Origin: Candidatus Gallimonas faecavium
GTDB lineage: Bacteria; Bacillota; Clostridia; Christensenellales; Borkfalkiaceae
Direction of reading: 5' to 3'
Assembly (NCBI GenBank): GCA_904391375.1
Contig: CAJFMF010000006.1
Coordinates: forward strand, 1 to 34,238
Length of the DNA: 34,238 nt
Each line of letters starts with the position of its first letter. Position 1 is the first letter of the stretch. Below are positions 9,141 through 18,027 of the stretch, one piece after another. Both the position numbers and the translations under genes were made by a program. Below the pieces are notes generated by a model, which was given only the letters and a program-made list of their open reading frames with translations, did no database searches and was not told the origin of the DNA.

Positions 9141-9340
9141 ATTGCGGTTTGAAAGGGATTGTTTTACAGACAGCGAATCAAGGTGCGGAAGAGAGTTCCG
9201 CTCGGGCGGAGATTCGGGACTCGAGAGAGAGTTTCTCTCGGACAGCGAATCGGGACTCGGGAGAGGATCTTGTTTCGGACAGGAAATCGGAGCTTGAAAG
9301 TTTTCTGTTCTGGCTGAGAATCACGGTTTGAAAGAAATTG
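9141..9340 (+). repeat. Degenerate ~36-bp tandem repeats in the natB-parE spacer
   Basis: Five or more imperfect copies of a unit built around (G)GACAGCGAATCGGGACTCG, with the AATC/ATTC core ending at 9179, 9215, 9251, 9288 and 9322 (steps of 36, 36, 37 and 34). The + strand is purine rich. Small ORFs cross it in all frames because 36 is a multiple of 3, but none has a ribosome binding site, so I see no gene. A small perfect palindrome (TTTTTGCC-ACG-GGCAAAAA, 9122-9140) sits just after the natB-like stop. Confidence 0.75.
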
Positions 9341-9384
9341 TGCTTCGGACAAAAAAACGGCTCCGAACGGGAGCATATTCCGAC

Positions 9385-9413
9385 AAAAAAGAAGCGGCGG
9401 CGCTTCTTTTTTT
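9385..9413 (+). terminator. Terminator between the ABC operon and parE
   Basis: AAAAAAGAAGCG-GCGG-CGCTTCTTTTTT, a perfect 12-bp stem with an A-tract on one side and a T-tract on the other. It could work in both directions; on the + strand it closes the ABC operon. Confidence 0.88.
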
Positions 9414-9459
9414 GTTTGCGCTTTTTTCGCCAAAAACTACTAAATATTGCCCGAAGACC

Positions 9460-9488
9460 TTGCCATCGAACGCAAAATATGGTATAAT
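9460..9488 (+). promoter_or_regulatory. Promoter of the topoisomerase operon
   Basis: TTGCCA (9460-9465), 17 bp, TATAAT (9483-9488) with extended TGG. Leader about 30 bases, with GAGGT just before the ATG at 9525. This placement rules out the longer ORF-track start at 9447, which would begin upstream of the -10. Confidence 0.87.
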
Positions 9489-9524
9489 ATCCGAAACAGC
9501 GATTGTCTTTTTTACGAGGTATCT

Positions 9525-11582
9525 ATGGCTCAGCAGCATTATGACGCGGGCGATATCACCATTCTCGAGGGCTTGGACGCCGTCCGTCTGCGCCCGGGAA
9601 TGTATATCGGCTCGACGGGTGTAAGGGGACTTCATCATATCCTCTGGGAGATCGTCGATAACGCCATTGACGAGGCCGCTAACGGCTACTGCGACAAGAT
9701 CGACGTGCGCATCTATAAGGACGGAAGCGCCTCCGTCGAGGACAACGGACGGGGCATTCCCACCGACATTCACCCCAAGACCAAGGTCTCGGGCGTGCAG
9801 GTCGTCTTTACGCAGCTCCATGCGGGCGGAAAATTCGACGAGCACAACTATTCCTTTTCGGGCGGTCTGCACGGCGTCGGCGCGTCCGTCACCAACGCGC
9901 TCTCCAAATGGCTGAACGTGCGCGTCAACAAGGACGGCGACACCTGGGAGATGCAGTTCCACTCCTACTTCGACAAGGAGAAAAACAAATACGAGTCGGG
10001 GATTCCCGTCGAACCGCTGCATAAGACGGGGAAGTGCGGCAAGGCGCACGGGACGTTCGTGCATTTCATGCCCGACGACGCCGTCTTTTCCACTACGGAA
10101 TTTCAGCTCTCGACCGTTTCGCACCGCCTGCGCGAGCTGGCCTTCCTCAACAAGGGGCTGACCATCACGCTCACCGACGAGCGGATCACCGCGAACGAGT
10201 TCGTCGAAAACGACGACGAGGACCAGACCCGCCAGCTCGATCTCATGGGGGCGACGCAGCCCTATTCCGTGACCTTCTGCTACAACGGCGGGATCGCCGA
10301 TTTCGCGGCCTACCTCAACGAGGGAAAGAGCAAGCTCTATGCCCAGCCGCTCTACTACCGCGGCGAAAAGGACGGCATTCTCGTCGAGTTCGCCATTCAG
10401 CATACGGGCGAGTTCACCGAGAGCCTCTTCTCGTTCGTCAACAACATCCCCACGCCCGAGGGCGGCTATCATGAAATCGGCTTCCGCGGCGGCATTACCC
10501 GCATGCTCAACGACTACGCCCGCGACAGCAAACTGCTCAAGGACAAGGACGCCAATCTCCTCGGTGATGACTTCCGCGAAGGGCTCACCGCCGTGCTCTC
10601 CATCAAGATGAAGAACGTCCAGTTCGAGGGCCAGACCAAGACAAAGCTCGGCAATCCCGAAGCCCGCTCTCCCGTGGAGAGCTGCGTGGTGGAGGGCCTG
10701 CGCTCGCTTGCCGCCGACCCCAAGAACAAAAAGACCTTCGACGACATCATCAAAAAGGCACAGGGCGCCGCCCGCGTCCGAATCGCGGCGCGTCAGGCCA
10801 AGGATACGGCGCGCGCGAAAAACTCCATCGATTCGCTCACGCTCGTCGGCAAACTCGCCGCCTGCTCGGGCCGAAAGGCGGAGCTCAACGAACTGTTCAT
10901 CGTCGAGGGCGATTCCGCAGGCGGTACCGCCAAACAGGCACGCGTCAGACAGTATCAGTCCATTCTCCCTCTGCGCGGAAAACCGCTCAACGTCGAGAAA
11001 AAACGCCTCGATCAGGTGCTCGCCAACGAGGAGATCCGCACCATCATCTCCGCCCTCGGCGCAGGCGTCGGAAATGACTTCAACCTCGATAAGATCAACT
11101 ATCACAAGGTCATCATCCTCTCCGATGCCGACCAGGACGGCTTCCACATCCGCTGTATCCTGCTCACCTTCTTCTACCGCTATATGCGTCCGCTCGTCAA
11201 TGCCGGACACGTCTATATCGGCATGCCGCCGCTCTACAAGGTCTACAAACAGAACGGCAACGTCGAGGAATATGCCTACGACGATGCCGAATTGCAGGAG
11301 AAAATCGAAAAAGTGGGCAGGGGATACCTCATCCAGCGCTATAAGGGCCTCGGCGAAATGAGCGCCGAACAGCTCTGGGATACCACCATGGATCCCATGC
11401 GCCGCAACCTCACGCAGGTCACCATCGAGGACGCCGCCGCGGCAGAGGACATGATCACCACGCTCATGGGCGATCGCGTGGAGGGACGCAAGGAGTTCCT
11501 CAACCGCAACGCCAATTTCAACAAGACGGATACCTTCCTGGACCGCGTGAAACTCAAGAAGGAGGGCGCAAATGAAGACTGA
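9525..11582 (+). CDS. parE: Type IIA DNA topoisomerase subunit B (ParE/GyrB family, probably ParE)
   Basis: 685 residues from ATG 9525 ([20 protein letters not shown]). The GHKL ATPase domain contains [17 protein letters not shown] and [15 protein letters not shown]. The transducer domain includes the QTKTKLG loop. The TOPRIM domain holds EGDSAGG (catalytic Glu) and SDADQDG (metal-binding Asp residues), and the C-terminal tail has [14 protein letters not shown]. It forms an A2B2 enzyme with the next gene product and hydrolyses ATP to pass DNA through a double-strand break. The position next to SpoIIID and dehydratase genes, not dnaA-recF, and the partner's degenerate GyrA box suggest the second clostridial pair (topoisomerase IV) and not the main gyrase. 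GyrB versus ParE remains unproven. The length lacks the large insertion of proteobacterial GyrB. Confidence 0.9.
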   Translation: MAQQHYDAGDITILEGLDAVRLRPGMYIGSTGVRGLHHILWEIVDNAIDEAANGYCDKIDVRIYKDGSASVEDNGRGIPTDIHPKTKVSGVQVVFTQLHAGGKFDEHNYSFSGGLHGVGASVTNALSKWLNVRVNKDGDTWEMQFHSYFDKEKNKYESGIPVEPLHKTGKCGKAHGTFVHFMPDDAVFSTTEFQLSTVSHRLRELAFLNKGLTITLTDERITANEFVENDDEDQTRQLDLMGATQPYSVTFCYNGGIADFAAYLNEGKSKLYAQPLYYRGEKDGILVEFAIQHTGEFTESLFSFVNNIPTPEGGYHEIGFRGGITRMLNDYARDSKLLKDKDANLLGDDFREGLTAVLSIKMKNVQFEGQTKTKLGNPEARSPVESCVVEGLRSLAADPKNKKTFDDIIKKAQGAARVRIAARQAKDTARAKNSIDSLTLVGKLAACSGRKAELNELFIVEGDSAGGTAKQARVRQYQSILPLRGKPLNVEKKRLDQVLANEEIRTIISALGAGVGNDFNLDKINYHKVIILSDADQDGFHIRCILLTFFYRYMRPLVNAGHVYIGMPPLYKVYKQNGNVEEYAYDDAELQEKIEKVGRGYLIQRYKGLGEMSAEQLWDTTMDPMRRNLTQVTIEDAAAAEDMITTLMGDRVEGRKEFLNRNANFNKTDTFLDRVKLKKEGANED

Positions 11583-14013
11583 TCCCAAAAAACAAGAGAC
11601 GCCAAAGGGGACTTTGTTCGTAACGCCTCTCGAAGAGGTGCTCCCGCAGTCCATGCTCCCGTATGCGGAGTTCGTCATCCTCGACCGCGCGCTTCCGCGC
11701 GTGGAGGACGGACTGAAACCCGTTCAGCGCCGCATTCTCTACACCATGTACGAGATGGGCCTCACGCCCGACAAGCCGCATAAAAAGTCGGCGCGTATCG
11801 TCGGCGATTGCATGGGTAAGTATCACCCGCACGGGGATTCTTCTGTCTACGATGCGATGGTGCGCATGGCGCAGGACTTCAACATGGGCCGCACCCTCGT
11901 CAACGGACACGGCAACTTCGGCTCGGTGGACGGCGACCCCGCCGCCGCCATGCGCTATACCGAAGCAAGACTCGAACCGCTCGCCCTCGAATTGCTGCGC
12001 GACATCGAGAAAAACACCGTTCCGTTCTCTCTCAACTTCGACGACTCCCTCAAAGAACCCGATATGCTGCCCGGCCGCTTCCCCAATCTTCTCGTCAACG
12101 GGGCATCGGGCATCGCCGTCGGCCTTGCCACCAATATTCCGCCGCATAACCTCGCCGAGTGCATCGACGGCATTGTCGCCTACATCGACAAGCCGACCAT
12201 CAGGCTCAACGAGATGCTCAAATATATCCCCGCGCCCGATTTCCCCACGGGCGGGTATATCATCGCCAACGAACTCAATCAGGGCTATAAGACGGGGAAG
12301 GGCCGCATTACCCTGCGCGCCAAGGTGCGCGTGGAGGACGGCGACAACGGCAAGAAAAACATCGTCATCACCGAGCTTCCCTACCAGGTGAACAAGGCGA
12401 CGCTTCTGCGCAAGATCGCCGATCTGCGCGAGGAGAAGAAAGAGGAGCTTGCCGCCATCTCGCGCGTGCAGGACGAGTCCGACCGCGAGGGCATCCGCGC
12501 CGTCGTGGAAGTGCGCCCCGAGGGCGACGTTCAGAAGATCCTCAGATTTCTCTACAAATACACCGATCTCGAGACGACGTTCGGCATCAACATGGTCGCC
12601 ATCGCAGGCGGAAAGCCCATGCTCATGGGCCTCATGGACATCATCCGCTATTACGTCAACTACCAGCGCGAAGTCGTGCTGCGGCGTACGCGGTTCGACC
12701 TCGCCGCCGCCAAGGAGCGCTGCCATATCCTCGAAGGTCTCATCATCGCCGTGCGCAACATCGACGAGGTCGTCAAGATCATCAAGAACGCCGACTCCAC
12801 TTCGGATGCCCGCGACAAACTGCGCAAGCGCTTCGATCTCTCCGAAAAACAGGCGCAGGCCATCCTCGATCTGCGCCTTGCCCGCCTCACCAAACTCGAG
12901 GTCTTCAAGCTGGAAGAGGAGCTTGCCCGTCTCAAAGAACTCATCGAAAAGCTGACGGCCATCGTCAACAGCCAGAGAAAACAGCTCGACGTCGTCAAAG
13001 AGGAGATTCTCGAGATCAAGAAAAAATACAAGACGCCCCGCAAATCCGTGCTCGTCTTCTCCGAGGACGAGGCAGAGGCCGAACGCGCCGACGTCAAGAC
13101 ACCCGGCGTGCAGTCCGTCGCCTGCATTACGGGGGACGGCAAACTCAAATGTATGTCGGAGCGCAACTTCACCGCCTCCAATAAGACGATCGGCGATTCC
13201 TCCAAACCGAATGCCGTCGTCCTCGGCGAGATTCCCCTTAAATCCGACGAACAGATCCTCGTCGTCTCCGACCGCGGCAACGTCTTCCGCCTGTACGGCG
13301 GCAATGCCGCCTGCAAGTTCTCCGATCCCGGCTTTACGCTCTCCGAACTCTTCGAGGACGCCGCCGAGGACGAACGCCCCGTCGCGCTCCTCCCCGGCGA
13401 ACCCGGAAACGGAAATCTCCTGTTCATCACCGCAAAGGGAATGCTCAAAAAGACCGCCTGGTCGGAGTATGCCGTCGGCAAGACCATGTATCAGGGCATC
13501 CGTCTCAATGAGGGCGATCGCGTCCTCACCGTTCAGCCCGACGTGGACGAAGAGGGTGAAACGGTGTTCTTCGTCACGCGCGGCGGGATTTGTCTCAACG
13601 CCAAAAAGGACGATATCCCCCTGCAGGGCAGGGTTTCGGGCGGCGTGAAGGGCATCAACCTGAAAGAGGGCGACGAGGTTGTCTTTGCTTCCCAGATCGA
13701 CGGCGAGGGCGAGATCGTCTTTGCCACGACGGACGGCAGATTCAAACGCGTTATCGCGGCGCAGATCGACCCGCTGCCGCGCTATCGCAAAGGCGTTCAG
13801 ATCTCTGCGTTGAAGACCGAAAAGATCCTCTTTGCCGACTACGTGCGCGAACCCTATGTCCTCGCAATCGTCCGCGACGACGGCACGATGACCGAACTCT
13901 GCACCGAGGACGTCCCCATCGACACCACAAGTACGCGCGGCCGCCCGCTCAAGGGCGTCAAATGGAAGCCGGTCTCTGTCTTTGCCATGAAGTACCGCAA
14001 AGTGGAAAACTGA
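11572..14013 (+). CDS. parC: Type IIA DNA topoisomerase subunit A (ParC/GyrA family, probably ParC)
   Basis: 813 residues. The winged-helix domain carries [17 protein letters not shown] and [13 protein letters not shown] (quinolone-resistance region, with the Ser and Asp of the susceptible type), and the active-site tyrosine lies in [10 protein letters not shown] long coiled-coil/tower region runs over about residues 350-490. The C-terminal beta-pinwheel follows from about residue 510. In the pinwheel the expected GyrA box (QRRGGKG type) is replaced by [11 protein letters not shown], which argues for relaxation/decatenation (topoisomerase IV-like) and against efficient negative supercoiling; this is inference. 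AAGGAGGG lies 5 bases before the ATG, and the start overlaps the parE stop by 11 bases, so the subunits are coupled for stoichiometric synthesis. Confidence 0.9.
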   Translation: MKTDPKKQETPKGTLFVTPLEEVLPQSMLPYAEFVILDRALPRVEDGLKPVQRRILYTMYEMGLTPDKPHKKSARIVGDCMGKYHPHGDSSVYDAMVRMAQDFNMGRTLVNGHGNFGSVDGDPAAAMRYTEARLEPLALELLRDIEKNTVPFSLNFDDSLKEPDMLPGRFPNLLVNGASGIAVGLATNIPPHNLAECIDGIVAYIDKPTIRLNEMLKYIPAPDFPTGGYIIANELNQGYKTGKGRITLRAKVRVEDGDNGKKNIVITELPYQVNKATLLRKIADLREEKKEELAAISRVQDESDREGIRAVVEVRPEGDVQKILRFLYKYTDLETTFGINMVAIAGGKPMLMGLMDIIRYYVNYQREVVLRRTRFDLAAAKERCHILEGLIIAVRNIDEVVKIIKNADSTSDARDKLRKRFDLSEKQAQAILDLRLARLTKLEVFKLEEELARLKELIEKLTAIVNSQRKQLDVVKEEILEIKKKYKTPRKSVLVFSEDEAEAERADVKTPGVQSVACITGDGKLKCMSERNFTASNKTIGDSSKPNAVVLGEIPLKSDEQILVVSDRGNVFRLYGGNAACKFSDPGFTLSELFEDAAEDERPVALLPGEPGNGNLLFITAKGMLKKTAWSEYAVGKTMYQGIRLNEGDRVLTVQPDVDEEGETVFFVTRGGICLNAKKDDIPLQGRVSGGVKGINLKEGDEVVFASQIDGEGEIVFATTDGRFKRVIAAQIDPLPRYRKGVQISALKTEKILFADYVREPYVLAIVRDDGTMTELCTEDVPIDTTSTRGRPLKGVKWKPVSVFAMKYRKVEN

Positions 14014-14192
14014 AAAGCGCGAAACGGAATAGCACGAAACGGACGGCCTTCGGTTTAACGTATTCGGCTTTTGAATGCTCTGCGTGCGCGGAGCGCCTGT
14101 CACGGCGTTCGGAGCGCTGCGCATGGTCAGATTGCCGGATATGTTTTTTAGAAAACTTCGTATGCGCGAAGCGCCTGACATCTTTATTGAAG

Positions 14193-14221
14193 AGCGGCAC
14201 CTTTTTCGGGGCCGCTTTTTT
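14193..14221 (+). terminator. Terminator after the topoisomerase operon
   Basis: AGCGGC paired with GCCGCT, with two further CC/GG pairs inside across one mismatch, followed by TTTTTT. The 180 bases before it hold a repeated 'TGCGCG(A/G)AGCGCCTG(A/T)CA' motif (about 14085 and 14163) and no gene. Confidence 0.82.
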
Positions 14222-14239
14222 CATTTTCCGCAAAAAAGT

Positions 14240-14268
14240 GCATAATCCCTCATGAACCGACATAGGAT
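14240..14268 (+). promoter_or_regulatory. Candidate sigma-E promoter of spoIIID
   Basis: GCATAAT (14240-14246), exactly 14 bp, then CATAGGAT (14261-14268). This resembles the sporulation sigma-E consensus (KMATATT, 14 bp, CATACA-T), with one mismatch in the -35 and two in the -10. In Bacillus spoIIID is transcribed by sigma-E, so the match is expected biologically. No SigA-type promoter is visible here. Confidence 0.5.
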
Positions 14269-14298
14269 TTACCAATGTGAATCAGCGGGGGAATGTCT

Positions 14299-14571
14299 AT
14301 GTGGGAGAGCATTGCACAACGTGCCATTGCGTGCGGAGAGTACATCGTGCGCACAAAATGCACCGTGCGGGCGTGCGCCGAACATTTCGGCATGAGCAAA
14401 TCGACGGTACATAAGGATACGGAACGGCTCGCCGCTTTGAACGGGACGCTCTGGGAACAGGTACGCGACGTCCTCGGCGTCAATCTGCGAGAGCGCCATC
14501 TGCGCGGAGGAGACGCCACGCGCCGAATGTACGCACGCCGCCGCGCCGACAAAACGAAAACGTCGCAATGA
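14299..14571 (+). CDS. spoIIID: Stage III sporulation transcriptional regulator SpoIIID
   Basis: 90 residues from ATG 14299. This start is preferred over ATG 14293 because AGCGGGGGA is about 6 bases away from it. The helix-turn-helix is CTVRACAEHFGMSKSTVHKD, the diagnostic SpoIIID motif, and RHLRGGDATRRMY is the conserved C-terminal basic region that adds minor-groove contacts. Compared with the Bacillus protein, one residue is missing after STVHKD (HKDTERL versus HKDLTERL). Known role: a mother-cell regulator that activates or represses genes after sigma-E. The gene stands alone, between a terminator and a 500-base spacer, and shows that the organism forms or descends from endospore formers. 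The basic tail ARRRADKTKTSQ is lineage-specific. Confidence 0.95.
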   Translation: MWESIAQRAIACGEYIVRTKCTVRACAEHFGMSKSTVHKDTERLAALNGTLWEQVRDVLGVNLRERHLRGGDATRRMYARRRADKTKTSQ

Positions 14572-14697
14572 CCGCGCACCGCGGCTTTCCGAAGGAAAAG
14601 CGGGCGAGATTTTTGTGAGGGGTGCGAAAATAAGTCTGCAACGGTTCTTTGAGCGCAAACGGGGAATGCAGAGGGAGAAATTCCGTGAAAGGCGCTA

Positions 14698-14950
14698 CCG
14701 CGCAGGGGGGCCTTGACGTAGAAGCACCGCGAAGGGCGGCTGGTTTGTATGGACGCCCAACACGGGAATGCCGCAAAGACCGTTACTGCGCAGGGGGGCT
14801 CAACGTGTAAACGCCGCGGAGGGCGTCGGCTATCGGTTGGCGGTGCAAACAGGCAGGACTGTCGCGAGCGGCTGATCGGTGCAGGGTGCCTTAATATGGA
14901 AGCGCCGCGAAGAGCGTACTGTCTGAGTGGAGTTGCAAGCGGAAAAATTT
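14698..14950 (+). repeat. Three degenerate ~90-bp tandem repeats
   Basis: Copies begin at about 14698, 14786 and 14877, with the internal GCGCAGGGGGG/GTGCAGGGTG core stepping by 88 and then 91 bases. It is followed in each by a conserved second block (GAAGCACCGCGAAGGGCG, AAACGCCGCGGAGGGCG, GAAGCGCCGCGAAGAGCG). No coding gene is supported. The + strand ORF from 14749 is only an upstream extension of the activase frame, and the minus-strand ORF shows the repeat as peptide repeats but has no start signals. Confidence 0.75.
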
Positions 14951-14952
14951 GC

Positions 14953-14990
14953 CTTCGGCGGGGACGTCGCGACGCGCGTCCCCGCCGAAG
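14953..14990. other. Perfect 14-bp GC-rich hairpin
   Basis: CTTCGGCGGGGACG and its exact complement CGTCCCCGCCGAAG enclose a 10-base loop (TCGCGACGCG). There is no T-tract on the + side; on the minus side GGCAAATTTTT follows, a poor terminator tail. It sits 50 bases upstream of the activase promoter. Possible roles are terminator, transcription-factor site or repeat-family hairpin. Confidence 0.7.
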
Positions 14991-15039
14991 TGCCGTGTCT
15001 TGCGGAAGAAGTTTCCCGTGTTTTTCACATTGGGAGCGC

Positions 15040-15068
15040 TTGTCAAGGTCTGACGATTGTGCTATAAT
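15040..15068 (+). promoter_or_regulatory. Promoter of the activase operon, placed for near-leaderless transcription
   Basis: TTGTCA (15040-15045), 17 bp, TATAAT (15063-15068). Initiation seven bases after the -10 would be at about 15075, only four bases before the ATG at 15079. Confidence 0.82.
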
Positions 15069-15078
15069 ACACATAACT

Positions 15079-18027
15079 ATGGAAGAGAAAACGACAGAAA
15101 AATATCTCGGGATCGACGTAGGATCCACGACGGTGAAGGCCTGTCTCATGGAGGAAGGGGGGAAGATCCTCTATTCCTCCTATGTGCGGCACTATTCGCG
15201 CGTGCGGGAATGCGTCCTCTCGGAATTGGAGAAGATCCGCCCGCTTGCACAGCGCTTTCATGTCTGTATCACCGGGTCGGCCGGGCTGGGCATCGCACAG
15301 CGGGGCAAAATTCCCTTCGTGCAGGAGGTGCAGGCGGCGTTCGGCGCCATCCGCAAGCTCTATCCCGATACCGACGTCGCCGTGGAACTGGGCGGCGAGG
15401 ACGCCAAGATCATCTTCGTCACGGGCGGCACCGAACAGCGCATGAACGGGAGCTGCGCGGGCGGCACGGGCGCATTCATCGACCAGATGGCCACGCTCCT
15501 AAACCTCTCGGTGGAGGAGATGGACGCGCTCGCCCTGAAAGCGGAGCGCGTCTATCCCATTGCCTCGCGGTGCGGGGTTTTCGCTAAATCCGACATTCAG
15601 CCCCTGCTCAATCAGGGCGTGAGCAAGGCGGACATCGCCGCCTCCATCTTTCAGGCCGTCGTCGATCAGACCGTATCCGGTCTCGCACAGGGACGCAGGA
15701 TCAAGGGAAAGGTGCTCTTCCTGGGCGGCCCGCTCTTCTTTCTCAAGAGCCTGCGCAAGGCGTTCAAGACGACCTTGCACCTCGACGACGAGCACGCCGT
15801 TTTTCCCGATACCGCGCCCTGCTTTATGTCCATCGGCGCGGCGCTCTACGCCGCCGACGAGCGCGAGGAATCGCTCGAGGAGCTCTCTTCCCGTCTCGCC
15901 GTTCTCCCCGACGTCGACAGCATCGCGGTGGGGGATCCGCTCTTTGCCGATCACGCCGAATACGACGCCTTCGTCGCCCGCCATATGCGCAGCGACCTCG
16001 ACTTTGAAAATATTCTCACCTACAGGGGAGACGCGTATCTGGGCATCGACTCCGGCTCGACGACGACCAAGCTCATGCTCATCACGCCCGACTGCAAAAT
16101 TCTCTACTCCCATTATCAGACCAACAACGGACAGCCGCTCGACATCGTGGCGGACAAGCTGCGCGAGATCTATTCGCTGATCGGAGAACGCATCGCCATC
16201 CGCGGTGCGTGCGTCACGGGCTACGGCGAGGACATGATGCGCGCCGCGCTCAAGATCGATTTCGGTGTCGTCGAGACGATGGCCCATTTCAAAGCGGCGC
16301 TTCATTTTAACCCTGACGTCGACTTCATTATCGACATCGGCGGGCAGGATATCAAGTGCTTTAAGGTCAAAAACCGCGCCATTGACTCGATCATGCTCAA
16401 CGAAGCGTGTTCGTCCGGGTGCGGCTCGTTCATCCAGACCTTCGCCAAGGCCATGGGCATGGAGATCGAAGAATTTTCCCGCCTCGGGCTGTTCGCCAAA
16501 CACCCCGTGGAGCTCGGCTCCCGCTGTACGGTGTTCATGAACAGTTCCGTCAAACAGGCGCAGAAGGAGGGGGCAAGCGTCGAGGATATCTCGGCGGGGC
16601 TCTCGTCGTCCATCGTCAAAAACGCCATCTACAAGGTCATCCGCGCGCGGACGCCAGACGAACTCGGAAATCATATCGTCGTCCAGGGCGGCACCTTCCT
16701 GAACGACGCCGTTTTGCGCTCCTTTGAGAAGGAGACGGGCAAAGAAGTCATCCGTCCCGCCATTGCGGGGCTCATGGGCGCGTTCGGCGCCGCACTCTAT
16801 GCCAAGGAAAATACGCCCGCGGACAAACTCATCAGCTCCATCGTCACCGAACCCGAACTGCGCGCCTTTTCTTATGCCTCCCGTTCGGTCACCTGCAAGG
16901 GCTGTACGTCCCATTGCACCGTCAATATTCTCACGTTTGCCGACGGCAGGCGCTTCATTTCGGGCAATAAATGCGAACGCGGGGCAGGCTTGCCCGTGCG
17001 CAAGGACGTCCCCGACATCTACAACTATAAATATGAAAAACTGCTTGCGCTCCCCGCGGAGAATGTCCCCGGCGCGCGCGGAACGGTGGGGCTTCCCGTG
17101 CAGCTCGTCATGTTTGAACAGCTTCCCCTGTGGACGGCCTTCTTCGAGACGTGCGGCTTCCGCGTCGTGCTCTCCGACCGCAGCTCCCGCGAACTCTACT
17201 TCCGCGGTCAGCACACCGTCGCGTCCGATACCGCCTGCTACCCCGCAAAACTCATGCACGGCCATATCGAGTCCCTTTTGGACAAGAACGTCGACTTCAT
17301 TTTCTATCCCTGCGAGAGCTATAACCTCGACGAACACGACTCCATCAACCACTATAACTGCCCTGTGGTCGCCTATTATCCGGAACTCCTCAAGGCAAAC
17401 AACGAGCGCCTGACGGAAGAGAACTTCGTCATGCCCTACCTCGACCCCAACAGCGAAAAGACGACGGTGCGCGCGCTGCACCGTGCGCTCGCACGCTGGA
17501 AACTGCCGTCTTCGCTCATCCGCCGCGCCTGGCGCGAAGGCCTTTCCGCCTATGCCGCCTTCCATGCGGACGTGGTGCGGGAGGGCAGACGCATTCTCGC
17601 GCAGGCTGAACAAGAGGGCAGACAGGTCATCGTCCTCGCCGGAAGACCCTATCACGCCGATCCCGAGATCAACCACGGAATCGGAAAACTCCTCAATTCG
17701 CTCGGGATCGCTGTCCTCTCCGAGGACGCCGTCTATGAGGAGGGCGATCTCGTCAAGGTCAACGTCCTCAATCAGTGGACCTACCACGCCCGCCTCTACC
17801 GTGCGGCCGAATTCGTCACTCGCCACAAGAATATCAACCTCGTGCAGCTCGTCTCCTTCGGGTGCGGCATCGACGCCATCACCACGGACGAGGTGCGCGC
17901 GATCCTGGAGAGCCGCGGAAAACTCTATACCCAGATCAAGATCGACGAGATCAATAACCTCGGCGTCGTCAAGATCCGTCTGCGTTCGTTGCTCGCCGCC
18001 ATTGAAGAACTCGGAAGAAAGTCATGA
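15079..18027 (+). CDS. Double-domain acyl-CoA dehydratase activase (BadF/HgdC ATPase x2 + DUF2229)
   Basis: 982 residues from ATG 15079; the ORF-track start at 14749 adds 110 low-complexity residues and precedes the promoter. Two ASKHA/BadF ATPase copies are seen. The first starts YLGIDVGSTTVK (residue 8), with cluster cysteines in GSCAGGTGAF (about 125) and SRCGVFAKSDI (about 164). The second starts YLGIDSGSTTTK (about 320), with ACSSGCGSF (about 443) and GSRCTVFMNSSV (about 480). Then comes CKGCTSHC (about 605) and NKCERG (about 631), a possible extra iron-sulfur site, leading into the DUF2229 region and an HgdB-like beginning (AGRPYHADPEINHG, about 855). Family role: ATP-driven one-electron injection into a 2-hydroxyacyl-CoA dehydratase or benzoyl-CoA reductase-like partner. 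The true substrate of this widespread large clostridial form is unknown. No ribosome binding site is visible. Confidence 0.88.
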   Translation: MEEKTTEKYLGIDVGSTTVKACLMEEGGKILYSSYVRHYSRVRECVLSELEKIRPLAQRFHVCITGSAGLGIAQRGKIPFVQEVQAAFGAIRKLYPDTDVAVELGGEDAKIIFVTGGTEQRMNGSCAGGTGAFIDQMATLLNLSVEEMDALALKAERVYPIASRCGVFAKSDIQPLLNQGVSKADIAASIFQAVVDQTVSGLAQGRRIKGKVLFLGGPLFFLKSLRKAFKTTLHLDDEHAVFPDTAPCFMSIGAALYAADEREESLEELSSRLAVLPDVDSIAVGDPLFADHAEYDAFVARHMRSDLDFENILTYRGDAYLGIDSGSTTTKLMLITPDCKILYSHYQTNNGQPLDIVADKLREIYSLIGERIAIRGACVTGYGEDMMRAALKIDFGVVETMAHFKAALHFNPDVDFIIDIGGQDIKCFKVKNRAIDSIMLNEACSSGCGSFIQTFAKAMGMEIEEFSRLGLFAKHPVELGSRCTVFMNSSVKQAQKEGASVEDISAGLSSSIVKNAIYKVIRARTPDELGNHIVVQGGTFLNDAVLRSFEKETGKEVIRPAIAGLMGAFGAALYAKENTPADKLISSIVTEPELRAFSYASRSVTCKGCTSHCTVNILTFADGRRFISGNKCERGAGLPVRKDVPDIYNYKYEKLLALPAENVPGARGTVGLPVQLVMFEQLPLWTAFFETCGFRVVLSDRSSRELYFRGQHTVASDTACYPAKLMHGHIESLLDKNVDFIFYPCESYNLDEHDSINHYNCPVVAYYPELLKANNERLTEENFVMPYLDPNSEKTTVRALHRALARWKLPSSLIRRAWREGLSAYAAFHADVVREGRRILAQAEQEGRQVIVLAGRPYHADPEINHGIGKLLNSLGIAVLSEDAVYEEGDLVKVNVLNQWTYHARLYRAAEFVTRHKNINLVQLVSFGCGIDAITTDEVRAILESRGKLYTQIKIDEINNLGVVKIRLRSLLAAIEELGRKS

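Noticed and set aside
9447-9524. Longer start for the topoisomerase B subunit
   Set aside because: It starts upstream of the -35 and -10 boxes; [12 protein letters not shown] at 9525 has the ribosome site and the normal family N terminus.
9119-9524. Replication origin near the gyrase-like pair
   Set aside because: No dnaA, dnaN or recF nearby and no DnaA-box cluster (TTATCCACA) seen.
14749-15078. Upstream 110-codon extension of the activase ORF
   Set aside because: Repeat-derived Arg/Gly sequence located upstream of the TTGTCA/TATAAT promoter; the family motif begins just after ATG 15079.
9321-18000. Very long minus-strand ORFs (9321-11678, 11554-14181, 15499-17826; likewise 1688-3271, 25785-26996 and 27447-28907)
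   Set aside because: They lie exactly antisense to clear genes, have no ribosome sites, and arise because GC-rich codons on the + strand rarely give stops in reverse.
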